Shown here: positions 40,201 to 52,200 of the stretch, in pieces
Numbering within the stretch: position 1 is the stretch's first letter
How the letters are laid out: the number at the start of each line of letters is the position of its first letter
Source: Xenopus tropicalis
Lineage: Eukaryota; Chordata; Amphibia; Anura; Pipidae
Direction: 5' to 3'
Assembly (NCBI RefSeq): GCF_000004195.4
Contig: NC_030686.2
Location: 43,964,961 to 44,028,960, forward strand
DNA: 64,000 nucleotides
Position numbers and translations under genes: made by a program
The notes under the pieces: model-generated
The model's input: only the letters and a program-made list of their open reading frames with translations
Told to the model about the DNA's origin: nothing
Database searches by the model: none

Positions 40201-43200
40201 GTGCCCACTGCCCTGAAAGGTCACAGCGAGGTGTTGCAGTTGGTCACTGAAATGGACAAAAATCCTTTCTCTTCAGGGTTACTCCCAAATGCCCCGGTGA
40301 CCACCAAGTTGGTTTCCCTTGAATTCAGCTCCCCGGAAGGGGACACCATAGCTGTGACAGACTTGCCGCTGGAATCTGCAATTCAGTTGAGGCTACCGGC
40401 AAAGAGTGACGTTAGCCTTATACCAACTGCAGTGCCCTTAGCGCCAGGGGATAGTGCCAACCTTACTGTGTCCAGCAGCTTGGAACATACATCTTCTGGC
40501 CTACACCTCCATATCAGCACCTCTCTGCCCACGGGTGAGTATATGGGCTCATCAGCTAAAGTAAATGATTATCAGCCAAAATGTTTTGTTCACCTTTGAG
40601 TTAACTTTTAGTATGCAATATGCAATTGGTCTTCATTTTTTAGTATTTATAGTTTTTTTAATGATTTTACTTTTTGTTCAGCAGCTCTCCCGTTTGGAGT
40701 TTCAGCAGCTATTTGGTTGCCGGGGTGCTAATTATCTTAGCAACCAGTGAGTAATTTGAATGAGAGACTGATATATGGATAGGAGAGGACATGAATAGAA
40801 AAATAAGTAATAAAAAGTAACAATAACAATCAAATTGTAGCCTCACAGAGCAATAGGTTTTTGGCTGTTGGGGTCAGTGACCCCCATTTGAAAGCTGGAA
40901 AGAGTCAGACGAAGAAGAAAGAAAATAATTTAGAAAGGATCAAAAATAAATGTAGAAAAATTGTTCAGAATTGTCCATTCTATAACTTACTAAAAGTTAG
41001 CATAAAGGTGAATCACCTCTTTCAGTCCCTCTACAATTTATATTCCAGCCTCTCATACAAACACTGCCCGGTTGCTAGGGTAATTTGAGCCTTAGCAGCC
41101 AGAAAGCTGCTGAAATTCCAAACTGGAGAACAGTAACCTAAATAATTCCACAGACCACACAAACCACAGAGAATAAAAAATGAGGACCAATAGTAAATTG
41201 TCTTAGGATATTAATCTTTACATCATACTAAAAGTTAATTTTAATGTGAACAACCCCTTTAACTTGCACTATGTCAGTCAGTTAGGCCCCTTTGGATTGG
41301 AGCTTGTGCTGGTATCTGATTGGAAGCTAAGGTTGTTGCGCAGCGACTGAGCCCAACTCTGACATTTGCAAAGTGCTAATAATAATTTTAGCTTTTGTGA
41401 TCTAATTGTAGGATTTGTTTGGCATCATGAAGATTCTCCTGGCCTATTATTTGCATGGGGACCCATCCTTCCCACCAATCAGTGTGAAGCATATGGCACC
41501 CATGTCTTTAGATTGTTCAAAGATGCTGGGAGCACCCAGGAGTTCAGCCTCCTATTTCCCCTGTGAGTATTCTCCTCCCTAGGGTCACGCTGGGCCGGCG
41601 AGATACCAGGAAAAAACCTGGAGGGCCCCACTGGCCCAGACCCGATCCCTGCCGGTGCTCCCCCCACTTACCCCCCCCTCAGTTGCGCCTAGGTAAGTAT
41701 CAGATATGCAGCGGGGGGCCCCTGGGGAGGCAAACCTGGTGGGCCCCACACACCCCAGTCTGACCCTGCTCCACCCTGAATACTAATTCTTAGACTTACT
41801 GCTCGTTCCTGTGTTTCAGATGTTCCCTTTCCTTCCTGGAATTCTACGTCAATATCACTAGCCTTCTTTCCGTCTCACCAGTCAATGTGTCCGTCAGCCT
41901 TTTCTCCAGCCTGTGCCAGTACTTTCATGTGCCCAGCCAGACATGGCGGACTGAGGGCATGACGCCCAGCAATGCCAGCCAACCAAGCCAAGCTGTGTGT
42001 CACACCCGTCACCTCACACTCTTTGGTGCCAGTCTCTTTGTTCCTCCTCACCACCTTGTGTTACTGCCCCCGGTAAGTCTGGATGGTTTAGGCCTACCCC
42101 ATACCAATATTTTGTCTCCCGTTCAACTTTAACAGCCTTTCTTGTATGTCACATGACCTCTGACACGGGTTCCTAAATGCTCACAATTCAGCCTCTTCCT
42201 CTCGTAGGCCCCACGACCTGGCCAATGGACCCTTGTGCTTCTGGTTTGCTCTCTGCTCCTGTCCATGTACCTGGTGCTCCTGTTAATCTCTCACAAACTG
42301 GACCATCTAGATGTGTCGCGTGTCGGAACCATTCCTCTGTGTGGTCAGCGCAGTCAGTACAAGTACTGGGTACTAGTGAAGACCGGCTGGAAAAGAGGGG
42401 CAGGTGTGTGCCACAATTGCCTAGTGTGTTGGGGGTAAAATAAATGCCTTGAGTGTAGGGGTGTACCACAATTGCCTAGTGTGTAGGGGGTACCACAAAT
42501 ACCTTGTGTGTAGGGGTGTACCACAATTGCCTAGTGTGTAGGGGGTAACATAAATGCCTTGTGTGTAGGGGTGTACCACAATAGCCTAGTGTGTAGGGGG
42601 TACCACAAATTCCTTGTGTGTAGGGGTGTACCACAATTGCCTAGTGTGTAGGGGGGTACCACTAATACCTTGTGTGTAGGGGTGTGCCACAATTGCCTAG
42701 TGTGTAGGGGGTACCACAAATACCTTGTGTGTAGGGGTGTACCACAATTGCCTAGTGTGTAGGGGGTACCACAAATACCTTGTGTGTAGGGGTGTACCAC
42801 AATTGCCTAGTGTGTAGGGGGTACCACAAATACCTTGTGTGTAGGGGTGTACCACAATTGCCTAGTGTGTAGGGGGTACCACAAATACCTTGTGTGTAGG
42901 GGTGTACCACAATTGCCTAGTGTGTAGGGGGTACCACAAATACCTTGTGTGTAGGGGTGTGCCACAATTGCCTAGTGTGTAGGGGTAACCCACAATTGCC
43001 TAGTGTGTAGGGGTGTGCCACAATTGCCTAGTGTGTAGGGGTGTGCCACAATTGTGTACACAGTGAATGCACCTGCAGATTTGTGTATTCTTTAAAGGAG
43101 AAGGAAAGGCTAATAAAGAGTTAATCTCAAGCTGCAGGCATACCTTCAGTTGTCTCAATAGTGCCCTTAAGTCTCCCCATATTTCTCCTGTTCAGATGAT

Positions 43201-46200
43201 CAGAAGCCAAACAGGAAGAAAACACTGAGCTGTTTAAAGAAAGTTCCCATAATGCCTCACTCCTTCACCAAAAGCAAGACCAGTGTACATGCTCAGTTAG
43301 TTAGACTATGAGTCGGCTTCCTGCTGATTGGCTCAGATCCACATTCCTAAGGGGGGGGGAGTGAGTTCTTAGCATTCTTGAGGGAGGGGGGAGCAGGAGA
43401 GGGGAGAGAGCAGAGAGCTGCATGTCTCTGGCAGAGGAAAACAGACACAATAAATGTTTTGACAGAGAAGTCAGTGCAGCGTTTCTGTGAGTGCTTATGG
43501 CTGTATAGACCTTTCTGATAAAGCTTACTGAGTTTTTACCTTTCCTTCTCCTTTAATGCAGGTACCACAGCTCACGTTGGGATAAGCCTGTACGGGCTGA
43601 GCAAGAGCGGCGCTCGTTACCTCGAGAGTGGGGGAGCGTTTGGCCGTGGTAGCATTGACTACTTTCAGGTTGAAACGGAGTGTAACATGGGAGAGATCTG
43701 GAAGATCCGCGTGTGGCATGACAACACAGGTACCACAGGGTGGCGGGGAACACTGGCGTTACTACAACTGCGCCATAACTGCACCATGAGGTCTGCTTCC
43801 TCTATAAAGATAGAACCCTCTTCTCCAGCTGCTTTCTTACCTGCAGCCAGGGTCGGACTGGGCCGCCGGGACACCGGGAAAAATCCCGGTGGGCCCCGGC
43901 TGTGGTGGGCCCCTGAGGCCCAGACCCGACCCTTGCCCGTGTTCACCCTGCCCGACCGCTCCTGCCCCAACGCGTTAAATTTACGCTCGGGTGGGGGGCC
44001 CTGCAAGGGGGGTTAGGTGGGCACTCCAGAGGGGGGGCACGGGCACCTGCAGGGCCCCTGGGGTAGGAGCCCCGGTGGGCCGTTCACCCCCCAGTCCGAC
44101 CCTGCCTGCGGCCAGAGATCAGGGGGAGCAGGATGACGGGTGTGGAATTCCAAGTAGTAATCACTGTTTGGTGGGCCCCTTCCAAAGATTTTTCACTGGG
44201 TGGGGGGGCGGCTCCATCAAGTTACACCACTGGCTGGGGATTTAAAATACACTGGGGGACCAACACTGACCTATAAGAGTTAAGGTCTCAGTCTGTCAGA
44301 CAGTTGTGCGGTAGGTCACTATGACTAGGTTTTAAAGGGCCAGAGAGACCAAGTTCTAATGGTACTTGGGTTTAATTTAATAATAATAATGTTACTTTGG
44401 GTTTTAACTGTGTACGGAGTCTGACCCAGGCCAAAGCTTATGGCTGAATCCACATGCCCAAGATAGTGAACTGTTCAGAGTAAAACCTGGGTAAAATAAA
44501 TAGGCTGTGCAAAATAAAAAATGTTTTAGTTAGGCAAAAAATGTCATCTATAAAGGCTGGAGTGGGCAGAGGTCTAACATAATAGCCAGAACACTACTTC
44601 CTGCTTTGTATTTTTCTTACCTGTTACCAGTCAGTAACCAGTCTGTGACTTGAGGGGGGCCCAATGGGACATAACTGTTCAGTTAGTTTGCTTTTGAATC
44701 TGACCTGTGTGCTCACAAACTAACTGAACAGTTATGTGCCATATATATATATTTATATATACACCAGTCCATTGTTACTTTGTGGGCACAACAGCATTGG
44801 CTGATGCAGAAGTGATGATGATCATACGGTTATTAAGCAATGTTTTTACAACCATAGGTTTGGATCCCTCGTGGTACCTCCAGTACGTGGCGGTTTGGGA
44901 CAAGCAGACGGATTTCCTCTACTTTTTTCTGGTGAACGATTGGCTGTCCGTGGAGAATGAGCGCAATGGAGGGAGAGTGGAGAAAGAGGTTCTTGCCGCA
45001 TGTGCGTGCCACCATGTTTGTATCCGTGTTATTTTCCCCCGTGGCTCTACCATCCTGTCTGTTCCAACGTGTCCTCTTACCAATGAAATTCATCTTCACC
45101 TTGCCGTATGCCTTGCAGGCCCTCAGGAGCTACGTGGGTTCTACCGTGTGTTTCTGGCGCAGCTGCTCCTCGGTTTCACAGACTGGCACTTGTGGTTGTC
45201 GGTATGGTGGCGCCCTGCCCGTAGCCGCTTCACACGGGTTCAAAGGGTGACCTGCTGTGCGCTGACCCTGCACCTCTACGTGGCATCCTGTGCCCTGTGG
45301 TATGGGGCTGTAGGGTTCACAGGGGAAAGGTCAGCCATTACAGCGAAACCGCGTATTTCCATTTGTCTGTAGAGCTTGCCCTTTAGTGATTTTATGCTGT
45401 TTTATTTCAGCTCTCCACTCGGGGTCCAGTCCTTGGTCACATGGGAGAGCGTATTTGTCGGCGTAGTCGTGTCGCTTCTTGTACTGCCTCTCCAACTTTT
45501 ATTCACCTTTTTATTTAGAGAAACTCGCAGCATGGTAAGCCGGAGCCCATAAGTGTGTCCAGCCTTGTGTAGAATTAAAGGGGAAGTACCACTGAGAAAT
45601 TAGAATCTATCATCTTATAGACAAAATCTTAACTGGTCTTTATGTTATCATGAAGCCACTATCTGGCTGCGAGGGTTACTGATCCCTGCAGCCATAAAGC
45701 AATGATTGTGAAGCTGGCTATACACAGGTTGAGGTTGGTCGTGGACTTGCAACTGTTGCAGCTTATACTGGCCCATCCATGGGGCTAAATCTGTAAAACC
45801 TGTATATGATGGATCCCTTCTTCTTCTCAGGTAACTGTAGAGGATGCTCCTTTAGCCTCTTCAGCCATTGAGCAAGACAGCAAGTGTGGAGACACATCTT
45901 CCATCTTGTCCATCCCTGGAGGACACGAGTCATTGGTAGATATCAGCTCATTAAGCCGGGTATGTAAAAAATGGCCATACAGGATTTCCTTCCCCAGTTG
46001 GGCAAATATGTGGGTGTTTGTGGAGGGTGAGATGTATTAACCCTTTGAGGGACCGCATCTGGCCCAAGAGTCTGTTGGACCTGGCAACCAGGCAGTGGTT
46101 CAAAAGAGAGACAGGAATATAAATACAGGATGGCCTGAATAGAAAGGTAAGTAATAAAAAGTAACAATTGTGGCAATTGTTTTTTGGCTGCCGGGGTCAG

Positions 46201-49200
46201 TGACCCCCATTTGAAAGCTGGAAAGAGTCAGAAGAGGAAGACAAATAGTAAAAAAAAACAAACTATGAAAACAAAATAAAAAATGAGGACCAATTGAAAA
46301 GTTGTTACGAATAGGCCATTCTACAACATACTAAATGTGAAGGTGAGGTTTAACAGGTATGGATGGGGTTTTAGGTTAACCAGTTGTTTTCTCTATTGCA
46401 GGAGTCTGTGTCCAGCAGCAAGTTGAATTTTGACATTGGAGATCACATCTTCTGGCAGGAGGAAGGGTGAGAGGGGGTGGGAGATACAAAGATGGGATCA
46501 CTCTGTGTCAGGGCGGAACAAATAACAACATATTTCAGTGAAATAAACAAAACATTTATTGGCTCAAAATTAAACAAATCAAAATGAAGCAGTAACCATA
46601 CTATACCAAACAATGGATAGGTGCATCCCAGTGTCTCATGGCACCCACTCTCCTAACGCATTTCGCACCATTGGGTGCTTCATCAGAGGAACAGACTGAG
46701 ATTATGAATAACAGAGCAAAGCAAGCAGTTAGCACTTTACAGGCTGACAATAGTAACTAAAGGTGGCCATACATGGGCCGATAGTAGCTGCCGATATGGG
46801 TCCCTTAGACAGTTTCGGCAGGTTATCGGCCCGTGTATGGGCACTACCGACGGGCCTGCCCGACCCATATCTGACCTGAAATCGGGCATATCTCGATCGG
46901 GCAGGTTAGAAAATCTAGTCGGATCGGGGACCGCATTGGCTCGTTGATGTGGTCCCCGGACCGACTTTTCCTATACCTGTCGTTTGGCGCCAGGGCCTGG
47001 ACTCTGGATTACCCTGGATTTGGCGACATCGCCAAACGAGCGGATCTTATGGTGTATGGGGATCTTAACACTGGGAATTAAATCCTTACTGTGCACTTCT
47101 CTCCGCAGCTGCGCCCCCTTGTGGTTCTCCTCGTGTGACACCATATGTGACTCTCCGTATGAGACCCCGTGGCTTCAGGATACAGACGCAGGACTCAGCT
47201 TCCCTCCATCTCTGCGCAGGAAGAAGGGAAAGATTTGTCTCGGGTTCGAGTCCTCCTGTAGCTCTGGGGATGATCCTCTGTCCTTATCGGGGGGCTCCAG
47301 CAGCTGCCGCCGACTTTCCCTGTCAGGTACCTCCCCCTGTTCATTGGATGCGTGGAACCCCACCCCAGTAATTATGCAGCATCTACTGAGTTTTGGGCAA
47401 TTTTAATGTTAAAGGGGAACTCAGGCTTCAGAACCAACATTTGTTAAAGAGCCCCACACACAGGGTCGGACTGGGGGGTGAAGGGCCCACTGGGGCTCCC
47501 AACCCAGGGGCCCTCAGGTGCCCCCACTGGCCGTGTCCCCTAATTGCCTCCCCCCCTGACCCCCCTCGCAGGGCCCCCCACCCAACGTCCACCCCCGAGC
47601 GTGCAGGGGAGGAGCGTTCCCTTCAAACAGTAGGAATAAATACCATATTTATATGCTGAAATCCAGCTGCAAAATAGTTCTTCTCTTTCTGCATCATTTG
47701 AAATCCTGGCAGGGGAGGAGGGACTAAAACACTGATGTTACAAATTGTAACAACTTCCCCACAGCTTACAGACAGCATGCAGGAACTACATAACCCACAA
47801 TGCATTGCACTGTGATGTTCCTTTCCTTATTGACATCACACGTGCAGGGGATTGTGGGATTGGGAAGATGCAGGCTGAAGGCAGGCTGAGGACAGGCGAC
47901 TACTGTTACATTTTATTTGAGTCACAAAGTAGCCAGCCAGATCAGCAGGGGAACAGGGGGGGGGGGGGCTTATGGAAACCATATTGTTACATTAAAAATC
48001 ATGAAAAGGCTGCATATTCTTTAATTGATGTATTTATGTTTCCGGTAAATTTGTAATACCGCTCCCGGCCCTTGCTGATATATTTCCGACTGGGCCAGTG
48101 AAATACCGGCCAGGTGGCAACCCTATCTAAAGTGTGCAAGGGAATCCATTTATGACCTAAAATGGGGTATGTGTTCCTATCGGTTTGCTTTGACCCTTAG
48201 TGATCCAGCTGCAGTTTAGATCTCTAGATTGATTGGCTTGTATCAAGTGTGGCTGTAGGTGCCGCCATTGGGTGCTCGCTACTGTACAATACAGTGTATG
48301 GCTAGCTTGACTGTGTAAGCCTGCTCCTCTCTCACTCATTGCTTTGTTTCTGTTTCCCAATAGAGAATCTGCTTCAGTCCATTACAACTGGTACCCGGCT
48401 GAGTGAAGGGTCCGACAGCGGCAGGTTCTCCCCGCGCACAGATCTGCGCTCCATCAGGTAAACATATCCCTGAGCCAATAGGGGGCTCCGATCCCTGACA
48501 CCTGCATCACATGCTTTCCCGTGGCCAATCAGTACTATGTTATCCTCTCCTTTCACAGCCCTGAAAGCTTCAGCAGCGGCTGGTCAGACAATGGCCGCTA
48601 CTCTGAGGATTGGATGGGGGCAAATCGCTGGTCCTTCGCCTCTTCATTTGACTCGGAGGCAAACAGCCAGGACAGTGAGCTGCAGCAGTGCTGCGATGGC
48701 GCCTCTCTCTCACCCTCGCCATTCACAACACGAATAGGTGAGCAGGCAGCATCTTACATCTTCTATATTGTATATCCTGTTTGAGTAGCCAATGTAGAAG
48801 CCAGGGTTATTCTAAGGCAGCTTTAAAGGGGTTGTTCACCCTCAAATTACCTTTAAGTATAGACATTGATATTCTGAAACAATTTGGTTTAAATTTTTAA
48901 ATTTTTTGTGGTTTTTAGCAGTATTTCTCTTTTGGAATTTCAGCAGCTGTCTGGTTGCTAGGGTCTTGTTTACCTTAACAACCAGGCAGTGGTTTGAATG
49001 AGACAGGAATATGAATAGGAGAGGATATAAATATTTATCTTTATAAGGAACACAAAGTAAAAATAACAATAACATTGTAAGCTCAAGTTTTGTGACTGCC
49101 GGGGTCAGTGACCCCCATTCGAAAGCTGGAAAGAGGCAGAAGGCGGCAAATAATTCATAAACTCTACAAAATTTGGTTTAATTTTTTTTATTTTTTGTGG

Positions 49201-52200
49201 TTTTTAGCGGTATTTAGCTTTCTCTTTTGGAATTTCAGCAGCTGTCTGGTTGCTGGGGTCTTGTTTACCTTAGCAACCAGGCAGTGGTTTGAATGAGACA
49301 CAGGAATACGAATAGGAGAGAATATGAATATTTATCTTTATAAGGAACACAAAGTAAAAATAACAATACAATTGTAAGCTCAAGTTTTGTGACTGCCGGG
49401 GTCAGTGACCCCCATTCGAAAGTTGGAAAGAGGCAGAAGAAGGCAAATAATTCATAAACACAACAAAATTAATAATAAATACCAGTTAAAAAGTTGCTAA
49501 GAATTGGCCATTTTATAAGGGTTATGTAATAAAAGGTACTAAGGAACAATAACCCATAGCAACCAATCATTTGGAAGTATTTACTGTTTAAAAGCAAACA
49601 TCTAATTGGTTGCTAGGGGTTACTGCTCCTGGGCAAACTTAGTGCCTTTTATTACATATGGGAGGGTAAAAGTTAACTCAAAGCTGAACAACCCCGCAGG
49701 CTCAGGCTGCGGGGAAAAAAGGGGTTAAGGGGGTGCGGTGGACATAGCCCTGCACCCCCCAGTCCGATAGATAACAGGGGTACTCTGATTCTGGGGTTTA
49801 GCTCAGTGCCCTTGATTTGCCTGCGTATCTGAAGGTTCCATTGTTTTTAGGTGTGCGCTGGATCCCCCCTAGATGGCTGTTCCCCCCCTGCATTCGGTGG
49901 GTGCTGTACCCAGTGCTGGTCATGTTGCTGGCCTCCTGCATTATCCTTACTATTCTGTACAGTTCATCCCTCTCTGACCAGGGCATCCTTATGTGGCTCA
50001 TCTCCTCCACCTGCGCTCTGCTCGCCTCCGCCATCTTTCTGGAACCGCTTAAGGTAAAGCCCGAAAGTGCTGCAGAATATTGGCGCTCTGTTAATAAAGG
50101 ATAATGGTGATAATATCGCCCTCACAGGTCTTGGTGTGGTCCCTGCTCTCTGCCTTGTGGGTGCCACCGGTGCTCAGCGAGGGAGACGGTCTAGTGGAGG
50201 AGCCGCTTGTTAAAAAGATATCAGATCGGCCTTGTACTGTCCGGGCACCCGGAGGCTTCAGCCTCCTCCAAGCAAAAGAAGAGGCCCGGAGAGTGCGGGC
50301 ACTGAGGAGTTTGCTGAGGGTAAGTGGGTGCTGCAGGGGCCACCAGATCCAGACTGGGAGGCAAAATAGGCCCTGGTGTTTCAAGTACCCAGAGGCCCAA
50401 ACAGCCCCCCCCCCCCAGCCCAATAAATAGTGACTGTCTATGGCACCTTACAGCAGCCCCTCTGGCATTTGCCTGAACCCACAGATTGCCAGTCTGGGCC
50501 TGGGTCCTGGCATTCCAAGTACCCAGAGGCCCAAACAGCCCCCCCCCCCCAGCCCAATAAATAGTGACTATGGCACCTTACAGCAGCCCCTCTGGCATTT
50601 GCCTGAACCCACAGATTGCCAGTCTGGGCCTGGGTCCTGGCATTCCAAGTACCCAGAGGCCCAAACAGCCCCCCCAGCCCAATAAATAGTGACTGTCTAT
50701 GGCACCTTACAGCAGCCCCTCTGGCATTTGCCTGAACCCACAGATTGCCAGTCTGGGCCTGGGTCCTGGCATTCCCAGTACCCAGAGGCACAAACAGCCC
50801 CCCCAGCTCAATAAATAGTGATTGACTATGGCACCTTACAGCAGCCCCTCTGGCATTTGCCTGAACCCACAGATTGCCAGTCTGGGCCTGGGTCCTGGCA
50901 TTCCAAGTACCCAGAGGCTCAAACAGCCCCCCCAGCCCAATAAATAGTGACTGTCTATGGCATCTTACAGCAGCCCCTCTGGCATTTGCCTGAACCCACA
51001 GATTGCCAGTCTGGGCCTGGGTCCTGGCATTCCAAGTACCCAGAGGCCCAAACAGCCCCCCCAGCCCAATAAATAGTGATTGACTATGGCACCTTACAGC
51101 AGCCCCTCTGGCATTTGCCTGAACCCACAGATTGCCAGTCTGGGCCTGGGTCCTGGCATTCCAAGTACCCAGAGGCCCAAACAGCCCCCCCAGCCCAATA
51201 AATAGTGAGTGACTATGGCACCTTACAGCAGCCCCTCTGGCATTTGCCTGGACACACAGATTGCCAGTCCGGGCCTGTTGGCCACCCTACCTTGCCTATA
51301 TTGAATTACATACAAACAGTAGGACATTATGTACCACACAGAGCTGCGCAGGTCACATGGTTTTCTTCCTCCTGGTGCTGATGGTGAATTACCAGAATTC
51401 TTTCCATGATGCCAACATTCGGTTGCTGCACACAGCCATGAAGCAGTCTGTTAATCGGGCGACCAGCTCCCATCTGAACGCCAGTACCATTCAGAGGTGC
51501 GTAGAAACAGTAGCAAGTCGGAATTTCATTGATTTAAAAATTGATTTGATTAAAAACTGACCATTGATTTATGCGCTCTGGTTCTAGTGTATCCGGCCTA
51601 TGGCACTGGCTAGACACAGGATTGCTTGCCCACCTGTATAGTGATCCTCGTGTGTCCTTAATGGGAGCCCCCCGTCTGTGCCAACAACCAGCACTGCTGG
51701 ACCCTCTCCCTGGTAAGGAGGTTACCAAATATTGGCACAAGGGGGAGGTCTTAATGTTCATCTCCCCGGCTCAGTCTTTCTCTTCTCTCCTAGACTGGTT
51801 ACTACTGGCAGCTTTTCAGTCTAGCTCACTGGATAGGAATTCATCTGTTGGATCTCTACCCATTTACTGGGGAGACACAGAACCCTGCATCAATCATGGG
51901 TAATATTCTTTCTTTTCTCTGCTTAACTGAATTGTGCTTAGTACAGGGGAATCCAAATGCTGCCATAGTTTTATGGTATCTCTCTGTACAGGCTATGAGA
52001 AAACTTAGGGGGCTGTTCCTGCTGAATTGTGCTTAGTACAGGGGAATCCCTATGCTGCCATAGTTTTATGGTATCTCTCTGTACAGGCTATGAGCAAACT
52101 TAGGGGGCTGTTCCTGCTGAATTGTGCTTAGTACAGGGGAATCCCTATGCTGCCATAGTTTTATGGTATCTCTCTGTACAGGCTATGAGCAAACTTAGGG

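Larger units (their letters stand above)
42404..43561 (+). other. pkd1-like: pkd1-like intron 27 with 57-bp array
   Basis: Tandem units of gtgtaggggtgtaccacaat and tagtgtgtagggggtaccac fill 42440-43055 right after the donor. The rest (43080-43560) holds a frog repeat starting ttaaaggagaaggaaaggct and ending cctttccttctcctttaat, about 18-bp inverted ends. Confidence 0.85.
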
